Positions 40,141 through 50,433 are shown, numbered from the stretch's first letter. The stretch is DNA of 52,694 nt from JBELHR01 sp049607205 (GCA_049607205.1 JBMYWH010000015.1:1-52694), one strand, 5' to 3'. The notes: generated by a model not told the origin, from the letters alone. Program-made: numbers and translations.

Positions 40141-41649
40141 ATGAAGGACTATTTTATTATAAATCCTGACCAAACTTTAAAGTATTCTGACTTATATATT
40201 TTGACTCAGTCATTTATGCCAATTGCTCTAAGTGAAGCAGCTATTGAGCGTATTGAGAAATGTCGAGACTATTTAGATCAAAGAATGAAGAAAGAACCTA
40301 ATCCTATTTACGGGATTAATACAGGTTTTGGTTCTTTGTGCAATGTCAAAATTGAGTCTAATCAATTGACACTTTTACAAGAAAACTTAGTGAAGAGTCA
40401 TGCATGCGGGACAGGAGAAGAAGTAGATCAGCACATCGTAAGGTTGATGTTGTTCTTGAAAATTCAATCTCTATCCTATGGTCATTCTGGGGTTCAACTT
40501 GAAACTGTTCAGCGTTTGGTTGAGATGTACAATAATGAAGTTTACCCTGTGGTTTACACTCAAGGGTCGCTTGGTGCCTCTGGGGATTTAGCTCCCTTAG
40601 CGCATTTAGCACTTCCTTTAATTGGCGAGGGTGAAGTTTTTTATAAAGGTGAACGAATTTCAGCTAGTGAGTTATTGAAGAAATTTAATTGGAAGAAAAT
40701 CGTCCTTAAGTCTAAGGAAGGTTTAGCCCTTTTAAATGGTACTCAATTTATGTCTGCTTATGGAGCGCATTTGGTACTCAAAGGACAGAAGCTTTCTTAT
40801 TTAGCAGATCTTATTGGAGCTGCTTCTTTAGAGGGATTTGATGGACGTCCTGAGCCTTTTGATGAACTGATACATCTAGTAAGACCACATAATGGGCAAA
40901 TTAAGACTGCTAAGAATCTTTTAGGATTCTTGGAGGGATCTGAATTGATCAAAAGAGAGAAGGAGCATGTTCAGGATCCATATTCTTTCCGTTGTATGCC
41001 TCAGGTTCATGGTGCTTCGAAGGATGCTTTGGCCTATGTGGCCAAAACCTTTCAAACAGAGGTGAACGCAGTAACGGATAATCCTAATATTTTCGTTGAG
41101 GAAGATAAGGTTATATCAGGTGGGAATTTCCATGGTCAACCTTTAGCTTTAGCTTTAGATTTTGCGAGTATTGCTCTTGCAGAATTAGGAAGTATTTCAG
41201 AGAGAAGAACCTATCAGCTTATTTCTGGTTTAAGAGGTTTACCACCATTTTTAGTGTCTAATCCAGGGTTAAATAGTGGGTTTATGATTCCTCAATATAC
41301 AGCCGCAAGTATCGTGAGTCAATCTAAGCAATTGGCAACTCCTGCATCTGTAGATTCTATTGTTTCGTCGAATGGACAAGAAGATCATGTCTCGATGGGA
41401 GCTAATGGTGCTACCAAAGCAAAACGTATCTTAGATAATTTAGAACGTGTACTTGCAATCGAACTTATGAACGCTTCTCAGGCTTTGTATTTTAGATCAG
41501 AACGCTCCTCTAATTTCATACAGCAATTTGTTGAGGCTTTCCGCGAAGAAGTTCCTTTGGTGCATGAAGACCGTGTCTTACATCACGACATAGAAAAGGC
41601 AATAACATTTATTCAAAGTATCCATTTGGATGCCGAGGATTTGTTCTAA
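40141..41649 (+). CDS. hutH: Histidine ammonia-lyase
   Basis: The 502 aa protein has the aromatic amino acid lyase fold with YGINTGFGSL (about 57-66) and the MIO-forming triad Ala146-Ser147-Gly148 in GSLGASGDLAPLAH. It also shows QDPYSFRCMPQVHG-type sequence (VQDPYSFRCMPQVHGA) and the GNFHGQPLALALD segment. It deaminates histidine to urocanate, the first step of histidine use. Tyrosine ammonia-lyases share the motif, but length and overall pattern favour histidine. The other hut genes are not adjacent. A possible operator lies in its promoter. Confidence 0.93.
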   Translation: MKDYFIINPDQTLKYSDLYILTQSFMPIALSEAAIERIEKCRDYLDQRMKKEPNPIYGINTGFGSLCNVKIESNQLTLLQENLVKSHACGTGEEVDQHIVRLMLFLKIQSLSYGHSGVQLETVQRLVEMYNNEVYPVVYTQGSLGASGDLAPLAHLALPLIGEGEVFYKGERISASELLKKFNWKKIVLKSKEGLALLNGTQFMSAYGAHLVLKGQKLSYLADLIGAASLEGFDGRPEPFDELIHLVRPHNGQIKTAKNLLGFLEGSELIKREKEHVQDPYSFRCMPQVHGASKDALAYVAKTFQTEVNAVTDNPNIFVEEDKVISGGNFHGQPLALALDFASIALAELGSISERRTYQLISGLRGLPPFLVSNPGLNSGFMIPQYTAASIVSQSKQLATPASVDSIVSSNGQEDHVSMGANGATKAKRILDNLERVLAIELMNASQALYFRSERSSNFIQQFVEAFREEVPLVHEDRVLHHDIEKAITFIQSIHLDAEDLF

Positions 41650-41654
41650 ATATA

Positions 41655-41686
41655 AAAAAGCTCCTGATCACGATCAGGAGCTTTTT
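41655..41686. terminator. Bidirectional terminator between hutH and clpC
   Basis: AAAAAGCTCCTGATC and the matching arm ending in T5 form a long perfect stem between convergent genes. Confidence 0.9.
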
Positions 41687-41707
41687 CTTTTTGTAACTAA
41701 TTTAGCT

Positions 41708-44263
41708 CTAAGCTTCTTCTTCTTTAGATTGATGTTTGATTTCAATAGCTAATGAATTCTCAGAGCTAGACTTATGATCCAGCACTATGGTGTCGCCTTC
41801 ATTGAGATTAGAATTTACAATCTCTTCAGCTAAAGCATCTTCTACATACTTTTGAATCGCACGATTCAACGGACGTGCTCCATATTTTTTATCAAAGCCC
41901 TTTTCTGCGATATAAGCTATAGCCGCATCAGTTAGGCTTAATTCGTAACCAATTTCTTTTACTCTTTTAATTAATTTACTCAGTTCAATATGAATGATTT
42001 TATTAATATCTTCTTTCTCTAGAGCGTTAAAGACGATTACATCATCGATTCTGTTTAAGAATTCAGGAGCAAAAGATTTCTTTAGAGCGCTTTCGATCAC
42101 ACCTTTTGCTAATTCGACTTCTTGTTCCTTTCTTGCACTAGTTCCAAAACCAACTCCAGTACCAAAATCTTTTAATTGACGCGCTCCAATATTTGATGTC
42201 ATAATGATAATGGTATTTCTAAAGTCAATTTTTCGACCTAAACTATCAGTAATATATCCATCGTCAAGAATTTGAAGTAGCATATTGAAAACATCAGGAT
42301 GTGCTTTTTCAATTTCATCTAGGAGAACCACGGCATATGGTTTACGACGAACTTTCTCAGTAAGTTGTCCTCCTTCCTCATAACCAACATATCCTGGAGG
42401 TGCTCCGGTTAAACGTGAGATTGCAAATTTCTCCATATACTCACTCATGTCAATACGGATCAAGGCTTCTTCAGAATCGAACAACTCTTTTGCCAGAATT
42501 TTTGCAAGCTGAGTTTTACCAACTCCAGTTTGACCTAAAAAGATAAATGAACCAATTGGTTTATTAGGGTCTTTTAGTCCAATCCTGTTTCTTTGAATTG
42601 CCTTAACGACCTTTGCAACAGCTTGATCTTGACCAATCACTTTACCGGTTACTTTAGAAGAGAGTTCGGCAAGTCTCGAGGACTCGGCTTCCGCAACTCT
42701 GTTTACAGGTATTCCTGTCATCATAGAAACTACTTCGGCAACATGTTCTGCATTTACGATTTCTCGATGTTCTTTAGCATTATCTTCCCATTGTTTCTGG
42801 GCTGAGGCTAGTGCAGATTCCATATTCTTTTCATCATCTCTTAATCGGGCAGCTTCTTCATATTTCTGTCCTTTGACAGCGGCGTTTTTCTGCTCTTTAA
42901 TATTCTCTAAGCTTTTTTCAAGCTCTAGGATTTGCTGAGGAACCTTGATGTTGGTAATGTGAATTCTAGACCCTGCTTCGTCTAAGGCATCAATAGCCTT
43001 GTCCGGAAGGAATCTATCAGTCATATAGCGATTTGTTAAATTCACACAGGCCTCAACAGCCTCAGGTGTAAAGATGACATTGTGATGATCCTCATATTTC
43101 CCTTTAATGTTGTTAAGGATTTGAACAGTCTCTTCTATAGAAGTTGGCTCTACAATAATCTTTTGGAATCTTCGTTCCAAGGCTCCGTCTTTTTCAATGT
43201 TTTGACGGTATTCATCAAGAGTTGTGGCACCAATACATTGAATTTCTCCTCTGGCTAAAGCTGGTTTTAACATATTTGACGCATCTAAAGAACCTGTAGC
43301 TCCTCCGGCACCAACAATGGTGTGAATTTCGTCAATAAACAGAATGATGTCACTGTTTTTTTCCAGTTCGTTCATCAATGCTTTCATTCGCTCTTCAAAC
43401 TGTCCTCTGTATTTGGTTCCTGCAACAAGACTTGCAAGGTCAAGGGAGACGATTCGTTTGTCGAATAATATTCTAGATACTTTTCTTTGAACTATTCTTA
43501 AAGCCAGTCCTTCAGCTATTGCAGATTTACCCACCCCAGGCTCTCCAATGAGCATTGGGTTATTCTTTTTACGTCTGCTTAAAATTTGAGAAACTCTTTC
43601 AATTTCTTCCTTTCGACCAACCACTGGGTCTAAATCTCCTCCTTCGGCCATTGCAGTAAGGTCACGGCCAAAATTATCTAAAACAGGAGTCTTAGACTTT
43701 TGAGATCCCTTTCTGCCTTGTTTTGGATCAAAAGGATTTGGGTCACTTGAGCCAGCAAATTCATCTGAATTTCCTGATTCAGCTCTTGGTGTTTGTCCAG
43801 TAAAGAATTGCTCGTCTTCCTGGTTGTTTAATTCTGAAAACATAGCTTTTACCTCTTTATAGTTAATATCAAATGTTTCCAACAATTTGGTTGTTGGGTC
43901 GTTTTCATTTCTTAAAATACACAACAATAAGTGTACTGTTTCAACTGAGTTACTTTTGAAAAGTTTTGCTTCTAAAAAAGTAGTTTTTAATGCTTTTTCA
44001 GCTTGCTTTGTTAAATGTAAATTCAGTTTATCTCCTTCCTTTGTATAGGTCGTGCTGATCGGGTTGAGAGCTTCTATTTTTTTTCTAAGAAACTCTAAGT
44101 TCACATCTAAAGAATTCAATATGTCTATAGCATTCCCTTCCCCTTTTCTAATCAGCCCAAGTAATAGATGCTCTGTTCCAATGAAATCATGTCCCAATCT
44201 CAGGGCTTCTTCCTTAGAATAGGCAATTACATCTTTAACTTTTTGTGAAAAATTATCGTCCAT
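41708..44263 (-). CDS. clpC: ATP-dependent Clp protease ATP-binding subunit ClpC
   Basis: The 851 aa AAA+ unfoldase has two N-terminal Clp-N repeats (about 1-145). A low-complexity linker follows, then the first ATPase domain with Walker A GEPGVGKS near 240. A middle UVR motif (EQKNAAVKGQKYEEAARLRD, about 450) and the second ATPase domain with GQTGVGKT near 578 come next. The C-terminal D2-small domain ends in a charged tail. The UVR-containing middle region marks ClpC and not ClpB, which has a longer coiled coil. It feeds unfolded substrates to ClpP and usually needs an adaptor. It diverges from gyrA over a 260 nt spacer. Confidence 0.95.
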   Translation of the reverse strand: MDDNFSQKVKDVIAYSKEEALRLGHDFIGTEHLLLGLIRKGEGNAIDILNSLDVNLEFLRKKIEALNPISTTYTKEGDKLNLHLTKQAEKALKTTFLEAKLFKSNSVETVHLLLCILRNENDPTTKLLETFDINYKEVKAMFSELNNQEDEQFFTGQTPRAESGNSDEFAGSSDPNPFDPKQGRKGSQKSKTPVLDNFGRDLTAMAEGGDLDPVVGRKEEIERVSQILSRRKKNNPMLIGEPGVGKSAIAEGLALRIVQRKVSRILFDKRIVSLDLASLVAGTKYRGQFEERMKALMNELEKNSDIILFIDEIHTIVGAGGATGSLDASNMLKPALARGEIQCIGATTLDEYRQNIEKDGALERRFQKIIVEPTSIEETVQILNNIKGKYEDHHNVIFTPEAVEACVNLTNRYMTDRFLPDKAIDALDEAGSRIHITNIKVPQQILELEKSLENIKEQKNAAVKGQKYEEAARLRDDEKNMESALASAQKQWEDNAKEHREIVNAEHVAEVVSMMTGIPVNRVAEAESSRLAELSSKVTGKVIGQDQAVAKVVKAIQRNRIGLKDPNKPIGSFIFLGQTGVGKTQLAKILAKELFDSEEALIRIDMSEYMEKFAISRLTGAPPGYVGYEEGGQLTEKVRRKPYAVVLLDEIEKAHPDVFNMLLQILDDGYITDSLGRKIDFRNTIIIMTSNIGARQLKDFGTGVGFGTSARKEQEVELAKGVIESALKKSFAPEFLNRIDDVIVFNALEKEDINKIIHIELSKLIKRVKEIGYELSLTDAAIAYIAEKGFDKKYGARPLNRAIQKYVEDALAEEIVNSNLNEGDTIVLDHKSSSENSLAIEIKHQSKEEEA

Positions 44264-44523
44264 AAATTAAATTCTTGTTCTATGTAAATTTAAGATTTTT
44301 TTTAAAACTCCTTCTCTTAAAGATAGCATTATTATTTTGAAATATTAGCCGTAAAATTATTTTTTCCTTACATCTTTGAAAATGTCCGTTTTAAGCGCAT
44401 TTTAAGGTCTTTTAGTTGTTAATAACTCCACTAAAATCAGTTGTGTTATATCTTGCAAAAAAGTCTAATTTTTGTATCTTGCTCTTTGGTTAAAAAGATG
44501 ACTAAACTTATTAAAATAAACAT

Positions 44524-47043
44524 ATGACAGATGGAGAAAAGTTGATCCCAATCAATATTGAGGATCAAATGAAATCAGCTTATATAGATTACTCGATGTC
44601 GGTAATTGTTTCTAGGGCTCTTCCAGACGTAAGAGATGGACTTAAGCCGGTTCACCGTAGAGTGTTGTACGGGATGCATGAACTTGGAATTAAAGCGACC
44701 GGATCTTATAAAAAATCTGCCAGAGTAGTAGGAGAAGTACTGGGTAAGTATCATCCGCATGGAGATACTTCTGTATATGATTCTATGGTTCGTATGGCGC
44801 AAGATTGGAGCGTTCGATACATGATGGTTGACGGTCAAGGGAATTTTGGTTCTGTAGATGGTGATAGCCCTGCAGCGATGCGTTATACTGAGGTTAGAAT
44901 GCAAAAGATTTCTGAGGACATGTTGTCTGATATAGAAAAAGACACTGTGGATCATCGATTAAATTTTGATGATACGCTAAAAGAGCCTACAGTTCTTCCA
45001 ACTAGAATCCCGAATTTATTGGTTAATGGAGCTTCGGGTATTGCCGTGGGTATGGCAACAAATATGGCACCTCATAATTTGACTGAAGTTATCGATGGTA
45101 CCGTAGCCTTGATTGAGAATAAGGATATTGAAATTGATGAATTGATGCAGCATGTTAAGGCTCCAGATTTTCCAACGGGTGGTATCATCTATGGATACGA
45201 CGGTGTAAGAGATGCTTTTCATACTGGTAGAGGACGTATCGTGATGCGTGCAAAAGCGATTATCGAAGAAGTCAATGGGAGAGAATGTATCATTGTAAGT
45301 GAGATTCCTTATCAGGTTAATAAGGCTGAAATGATTAAAAAGACAGCTGAATTAGTCAATGAGAAGAAGTTGGAAGGGATTTCCAATATTCGAGACGAAT
45401 CAGATAGAAATGGTATGAGAATTGTTTACGTTTTAAAGCGTGATGCAATTCCTAATATTGTTTTGAATAAATTATTCAAATTTACAGCGCTTCAAACTTC
45501 TTTTAGTGTAAATAATATTGCCTTAGTAAATGGAAGACCAGAGCTTTTGAATTTAAAGCAATTAATCAGTCATTTCGTTGATCACCGCCATGAAGTTGTT
45601 GTGAGAAGGACTGAATTTGAATTGAAGAAAGCAGAAGCTCGTGCTCATATCTTGGAAGGATTGATTATCGCATCAGATAATATTGATGAAGTAATTAAAA
45701 TAGTTAGAGGAGCATCTAATGCTGATGAGGCAAAGGAAAAACTTATAGAGCGTTTTGATTTGACTGAAATTCAATCCAAAGCAATTGTCGAAATGAGATT
45801 GAGACAATTAACTGGACTGGAGCAAGATAAATTAAGAGCTGAGTATGATGAAATCATGACTTTTATTGCTGATTTAAAAGATATTTTAGCCAATAAAGAA
45901 AGAAGAATGAACATCATCAAAGATGAACTGATTGCGGTTCGCAGTAAGTATGGTGATGAGAGGCGTTCCGTGATTGAATATGCCGGAGGAGATATGAGAA
46001 TTGAGGATATGATTCCTAATTCTAAAGTGGTAGTTACGATTTCTCATGCAGGTTATGTGAAACGTACAATGCTTTCCGAATATAAAACTCAGAATCGTGG
46101 AGGTCGAGGACAGAAAGGTTCTGCAACAAGAAATGAAGATTTCTTAGAACATTTGTTCGTTGGAACAAACCATCAATATATGATGTTCTTTACTCAAAAA
46201 GGTAAAGTCTTCTGGATGAGAGTTTACGAAATCCCAGAAGGAAGTAAATCTTCTAAAGGTCGTGCTCTACAGAATTTGATCAATATTGAATCTGATGATA
46301 AAGTAAAAGCCTTTCTTGTTACCGAAGATTTGAAGGACACTGAATATATTAACAATCACTTTGTGATTATGGCTACTAAAAAAGGTGTGGTTAAGAAAAC
46401 TCCTTTAGAGCAATATTCAAGACCGAGAACCAACGGTATTAATGCTATTACGATTAAAGAAGGAGATGAACTTTTAGAAGCTAAGCTGACTAATGGAGAT
46501 TCTCAAGTGATGTTAGCCTTGAAGTCGGGTAAAACCATTCGATTCGAAGAATCTAAGACTAGACCGATGGGAAGAACTGCTTCAGGTGTACGAGGTATTA
46601 CCCTAGCACATGAAAATGATGAAGTTATCGGAATGGTTGCGGTGAATGATATGGAGTCAAATATCTTAGTTGTTTCTGAAAATGGTTATGGTAAACGATC
46701 TTCGTTAGAAGATTATCGTATTACCAATCGTGGAGGTAAAGGTGTGAAAACTTTGAATATCACCGATAAAACTGGCTTGCTTGTTGCTATTAAAAATGTT
46801 GATGACGAGAATGATTTAATGATTATCAATAAATCAGGTATTGTGATCAGAATGGCGGTAGCAGACTTAAGGGTTATGGGTCGTGCTACTCAGGGTGTTA
46901 AGTTAATTGACATCAAAGGGAAAGACACCATTGCGTCAGTTGCGAAGGTTTTTAAAGAAGAGGAAGAGGAGTTTGAAGAAGGATTAGAAGCTGATAATGA
47001 GGGAGATGTTTCTCAGGAAGGTGAAATCAAAAACGAAGAATAA
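44524..47043 (+). CDS. gyrA: DNA gyrase subunit A
   Basis: The 839 aa protein contains the catalytic Tyr121 (AAMRYTEVR). The quinolone region SARVVGEVLGKYHPHGDTSVYD has Thr, Ser and Asp at the positions equivalent to E. coli 83, 84 and 87. A C-terminal beta-pinwheel with six repeats follows, including the GyrA-box QNRGGRGQKG (about 520-530). The C-terminus is acidic (EEEEEFEEGLEADNEGD). The GyrA-box separates it from ParC. It introduces negative supercoils with GyrB. The downstream TPR gene starts 33 nt later. Confidence 0.97.
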   Translation: MTDGEKLIPINIEDQMKSAYIDYSMSVIVSRALPDVRDGLKPVHRRVLYGMHELGIKATGSYKKSARVVGEVLGKYHPHGDTSVYDSMVRMAQDWSVRYMMVDGQGNFGSVDGDSPAAMRYTEVRMQKISEDMLSDIEKDTVDHRLNFDDTLKEPTVLPTRIPNLLVNGASGIAVGMATNMAPHNLTEVIDGTVALIENKDIEIDELMQHVKAPDFPTGGIIYGYDGVRDAFHTGRGRIVMRAKAIIEEVNGRECIIVSEIPYQVNKAEMIKKTAELVNEKKLEGISNIRDESDRNGMRIVYVLKRDAIPNIVLNKLFKFTALQTSFSVNNIALVNGRPELLNLKQLISHFVDHRHEVVVRRTEFELKKAEARAHILEGLIIASDNIDEVIKIVRGASNADEAKEKLIERFDLTEIQSKAIVEMRLRQLTGLEQDKLRAEYDEIMTFIADLKDILANKERRMNIIKDELIAVRSKYGDERRSVIEYAGGDMRIEDMIPNSKVVVTISHAGYVKRTMLSEYKTQNRGGRGQKGSATRNEDFLEHLFVGTNHQYMMFFTQKGKVFWMRVYEIPEGSKSSKGRALQNLINIESDDKVKAFLVTEDLKDTEYINNHFVIMATKKGVVKKTPLEQYSRPRTNGINAITIKEGDELLEAKLTNGDSQVMLALKSGKTIRFEESKTRPMGRTASGVRGITLAHENDEVIGMVAVNDMESNILVVSENGYGKRSSLEDYRITNRGGKGVKTLNITDKTGLLVAIKNVDDENDLMIINKSGIVIRMAVADLRVMGRATQGVKLIDIKGKDTIASVAKVFKEEEEEFEEGLEADNEGDVSQEGEIKNEE

Positions 47044-47076
47044 AGTAAACCCTAAAATAAGATTAAAATTAATAGA

Positions 47077-48336
47077 ATGAAAAAACAAGTCCTATTGATC
47101 GCAGCTGCATTTATCGGATTGAGTGCAGTAGGTCAAAAGAAAGAATTGAAGACCGCGGAAAAAGCTTTGAAAAAAGGAGACTATACAGCTAGTACAGCTG
47201 CTTTAGATCAAGCTCAGCCGTTATTAGAATCAGCTGATGACGCTAAATTAACCGCAAAATACATGTATCTGAGATCCCAAGTTATTTATGGTGATGGAAC
47301 AAATGCAGAAACATTTGAGGAGGCAGGAACTGCTTTCCGCGAGTTATTAAATTATGAAACAGAGCATGAAATGTCTACTTATTCAGAGATGGTTGGAGAT
47401 CAATTGAATGCCTTAGTAACTAATGCATCTAATGCTGCATCTGAAGCGTATAAATCTGAGAATTATGCTGCTGCTGCTAAAAATTATTACGAAGTTTATA
47501 GATTAAGTCCTACAGATACTTCGTTTTTAGAGAATGCAGGATTGGCTTCATACTTTGCAAAAGAATATAAGCAATCTATCAAGTATTATGATGAATTGAT
47601 CAAAGTAGGATATACTGGGATCTATACTGAGTTCAAAGCTAAAAGTGTAGCTGATGGTTCTATCCAAAGATTTGCTTCTAAAAAAGACATGGATTCTCAA
47701 GTGAAATTTGGTTTGGTAGAAGCTCCAGAAGAGGTTGTTCATCCTTCTCGTTTACCTGGAATTGTTAAGAATATTGCTTTTAACTACATGGCACTTGGAG
47801 AGAATGAGAAAGCTTTGGCTATTTTTGAAGAAGAGAGAGCTAAGACTCCTGATAACTATGATTTAGTTATTAATGAAGCTAACTTGTATTTCAAAATGGG
47901 AAATACAGAAAAGTTTAAAGAGTTATTGACTCTTGCTGTTTCATTGAATCCAACAGATCCTAACTTACACTATAATATTGGTGTTATGAACATGGAAACA
48001 GGTGATGTCGACGCGTCTATTGAAAACTTCAAGAAAGCAGTTGAGCTTAAGCCTGATTATGTTGATGCTTATATTAACATGGGAGCAGCAACACTTAAAA
48101 AAGCTGAGCCTATCGTTGAAGAAATGAATCAAAACTTAAGTAATTTTGATAAATACGACGCCTTACAAATTCAGCAATTAGAATTCTATAAAGAAGCGAT
48201 TCCATATTTTGAAAAAGCTTTTGAATTAGATCCATCTAATAGATCTGTAGCTCAAACTCTTTCTGGAATTTATGAGCAATTGGAGATGTATGACAAACAA
48301 AAAGCGATGCAAGCTAAAATTGCTGAGATGAAATAA
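47077..48336 (+). CDS. Exported tetratricopeptide repeat protein
   Basis: The 419 aa protein has a signal peptide (MKKQVLLIAAAFIGLSAVGQ). Repeated TPR helices follow, clearest at NYAAAAKNYYEVYRLSPTD (about 130-150), NPTDPNLHYNIGVMNMETGDVDASIENFKKAVELKPDYVDAYINMG (about 290-335) and EAIPYFEKAFELDPSNRSVAQTLSGIYEQL (about 370-400). It is probably periplasmic and acts as a protein-interaction scaffold. No catalytic domain is seen. The short gap after gyrA suggests shared transcription, a pairing I recall from related genomes. Confidence 0.88.
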   Translation: MKKQVLLIAAAFIGLSAVGQKKELKTAEKALKKGDYTASTAALDQAQPLLESADDAKLTAKYMYLRSQVIYGDGTNAETFEEAGTAFRELLNYETEHEMSTYSEMVGDQLNALVTNASNAASEAYKSENYAAAAKNYYEVYRLSPTDTSFLENAGLASYFAKEYKQSIKYYDELIKVGYTGIYTEFKAKSVADGSIQRFASKKDMDSQVKFGLVEAPEEVVHPSRLPGIVKNIAFNYMALGENEKALAIFEEERAKTPDNYDLVINEANLYFKMGNTEKFKELLTLAVSLNPTDPNLHYNIGVMNMETGDVDASIENFKKAVELKPDYVDAYINMGAATLKKAEPIVEEMNQNLSNFDKYDALQIQQLEFYKEAIPYFEKAFELDPSNRSVAQTLSGIYEQLEMYDKQKAMQAKIAEMK

Positions 48337-48357
48337 TTAAGCTTCTTTTAATAAATG

Positions 48358-48387
48358 AAAGCCACTTCAATTGAAGTGGCTTTTTTT
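48358..48387. terminator. Bidirectional terminator after the TPR gene
   Basis: AAAGCCACTTCAA and its exact complement form a palindrome flanked by A and T runs between convergent genes. Confidence 0.9.
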
Positions 48388-49159
48388 ATACAATCTTTTT
48401 AATGACTCTTAGTTTATGTGTATGTCGTTGTGTTTCCGTGTTGAATATACCTGAGTGATCTAGTCGGTCTATTCGTACTTTACCGTGGGCATGAATGATA
48501 TAATTGTCTTTCATGATAATTCCTACATGAATTATTTTCCCTTCTTCATTGTCAAAAAAGGCTAAATCACCAGGTTCACTCTCTTCAATAAAACTCAAAA
48601 CTTCACCCTGAGTAGCTTGTTGATAAGCATCTCTTTTTATGTTATAACCATTTAATCGGTATACCATTTGAGTAAACCCTGAACAGTCAATTCCAAATGG
48701 AGTTCTACCTCCCCATAGATATGGACTGTTTAAAAACATAAAGGCTGTGGTAATAAGGTTTTCCTTTGAGGATTGTGTTTCAGATAATACATCTCCGTCA
48801 AATTTGAATTCTGTCTCGCCTATTTTAAATAACCCATTATTATAAAAAGGAAGACTAGCCCCTAGTGGTATTGTTGAAAGGTTGTGCGTGGTATCTGAAA
48901 TATAATCAATAAGATTCCCTGATAAAAAGGTTGTGGAATTTGAAATATTGGTATAAGTCTCTTCTGAAATCTCCAGGTATTGTTTATTGTCTATCCACCC
49001 TTCATATAGGTCGTGATGCAGTCTGATTTTAGTCCATTTCTTTTGAACCTCAAGAAGTTTAAAATGTTCCCCAAACAATATTTGGGAAATCATTTCACTA
49101 CTATCGCTTTTTTCTAGACGGATAGGAATAATACTTAGCTGAGCTATACCGTATTTCAT
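48386..49159 (-). CDS. NlpC/P60 family cysteine peptidase with SH3-like region
   Basis: The 257 aa protein has an SH3-like N-terminal part (about 1-65, FKLLEVQKKWTKIRLHHDLYEGWI). The C-terminal NlpC/P60 domain carries the catalytic Cys159 (FGIDCSGFTQMVYRL), His211 (IIHVGIIM) and His223 (IIHAHG). It is predicted to cut gamma-D-glutamyl-diamino acid links in peptidoglycan peptides. No signal peptide is present, so it may act on recycled muropeptides in the cytosol or be exported another way. Its ATG directly abuts the thiolase stop codon, indicating one transcript. Confidence 0.9.
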   Translation of the reverse strand: MKYGIAQLSIIPIRLEKSDSSEMISQILFGEHFKLLEVQKKWTKIRLHHDLYEGWIDNKQYLEISEETYTNISNSTTFLSGNLIDYISDTTHNLSTIPLGASLPFYNNGLFKIGETEFKFDGDVLSETQSSKENLITTAFMFLNSPYLWGGRTPFGIDCSGFTQMVYRLNGYNIKRDAYQQATQGEVLSFIEESEPGDLAFFDNEEGKIIHVGIIMKDNYIIHAHGKVRIDRLDHSGIFNTETQRHTHKLRVIKKIV

Positions 49160-50341
49160 TTAATTTTCTTTCTTAATAATCATTGCAGAGGCACCACCAC
49201 CTCCATTACAGATTCCTGCTGCCCCAAAAGTAGCATTTTCTTGATGAAGGACCGAAATTAGAGACATGATTATTCTCGCACCTGATGCACCGAGAGGGTG
49301 ACCTAAGGAAACTGCTCCTCCGTTTACATTGACTTTTTCAGGGTCTAAACTCAGTATTTTTGTATTTGCAATACCTACTACTGAGAATGCTTCATTTAGT
49401 TCAAAATAATCAATTTGATCCATAGACATTTTAGCTTTTGCAAGGGCTTTAGGTAAGGCTTTTGCTGGAGCTGTAGTAAACCATTCTGGTTCATGTGCGG
49501 CATCCGCATAAGAAACAACGCTTGCAATAGCTTGTAAATTTAGCTGTTTAGCTTTTTCTTCCGACATTAAAATAAGTGCACAGGCTCCATCATTAATCGT
49601 TGAAGCATTTGCAGCAGTAACAGTTCCGTCTTTTTTAAATACAGGTCTTAGGTTTGGTATTTTATCAAATTTAACATTAGTAAATTCCTCATCGGTATCC
49701 ATAACAATGGCTTCACCTCTTCGTTGAGGGATTTCTACAGCGGTAATCTCTCTATGGAACTTACCTTCTGACCAAGCTTGTGATGATCTGGTATAAGATT
49801 CCATGGCAAAAGCATCTTGCTCTTCGCGACTAATTTGATGTTCTTCTGCGCACTGTTCTGCACAAACCCCCATAGCAACTTGACCATAGGCGTCAACAAG
49901 GCCATCTCTTTGCATTCCATCTTCCATGGAAATAGGACCAAATTTAACACCATTTCTTCCATGTAGATAATGAGGTACTTGGGACATATTTTCCATTCCT
50001 CCAGCAACCACAACTTCGGCATCACCTAAGGCGATTGCCGCAGCCGCCATCATAATGGTTTTCATTCCTGAAGAACAAACCTTGTTTACTGTAGTACATG
50101 GAACGGTATTGGGAATGCCTGCTCCAAGTGCTGCCTGACGCGCAGGTGCCTGCCCAGTACCCGCTTGAAGTACATTACCCATAAAAACTTCATCAACCAT
50201 CTCAGGAGATACTCCAGATTTGTCAAGAGCTCCTTTAATGGCAATAGACCCTAGCTTAGGTGCAGGGATTCCCGAAAGACTGCCTAAGAAGCTTCCAAAA
50301 GGAGTTCTTGACATGGCTACGATTACAACCTTGTTATTCAT
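49160..50341 (-). CDS. Acetyl-CoA C-acetyltransferase (thiolase)
   Basis: The 393 aa protein has the thiolase pattern: RTPFGSFLG at the start, the acyl-accepting Cys89 (TVNKVCSSGMKT), GGMENMSQVPH, NEAFSV, His348 (GHPLGASGAR) and Cys378 (CNGGGGASAMII). It condenses or cleaves acetoacetyl-CoA or longer 3-oxoacyl-CoA. The size and motif set favour the short-chain acetyl-CoA acetyltransferase type. Electron transfer flavoprotein genes elsewhere in the window could work with it in beta-oxidation. The NlpC/P60 gene follows without a gap. Confidence 0.94.
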   Translation of the reverse strand: MNNKVVIVAMSRTPFGSFLGSLSGIPAPKLGSIAIKGALDKSGVSPEMVDEVFMGNVLQAGTGQAPARQAALGAGIPNTVPCTTVNKVCSSGMKTIMMAAAAIALGDAEVVVAGGMENMSQVPHYLHGRNGVKFGPISMEDGMQRDGLVDAYGQVAMGVCAEQCAEEHQISREEQDAFAMESYTRSSQAWSEGKFHREITAVEIPQRRGEAIVMDTDEEFTNVKFDKIPNLRPVFKKDGTVTAANASTINDGACALILMSEEKAKQLNLQAIASVVSYADAAHEPEWFTTAPAKALPKALAKAKMSMDQIDYFELNEAFSVVGIANTKILSLDPEKVNVNGGAVSLGHPLGASGARIIMSLISVLHQENATFGAAGICNGGGGASAMIIKKEN

Positions 50342-50425
50342 TTGTTTGTTTGTTTAGATTCCTCACGAATGTAAGAATTTTTATCAAAATTGCCTATTGC
50401 GTCAATTCAACAATGAAATATTGAT

Positions 50426-50433
50426 TACATTTG
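50426..50433 (+). promoter_or_regulatory. Candidate -7 box of the HD phosphodiesterase gene (TACATTTG)
   Basis: An exact TAnnTTTG match lies 16 nt before the ATG at 50450 in the spacer divergent from the thiolase gene. Confidence 0.5.

Noticed and set aside
44264..44523. Shared regulatory element in the clpC-gyrA spacer
   Set aside because: The 260 nt spacer is AT-rich with only imperfect -7-like boxes (for example near 44466-44474); I saw no convincing dyad or CtsR-like repeat.
44740..44790. Thr-Ser at the gyrA positions equivalent to E. coli 83-84 as a quinolone resistance mutation
   Set aside because: Natural variation at these positions is common between phyla; no resistance can be claimed.
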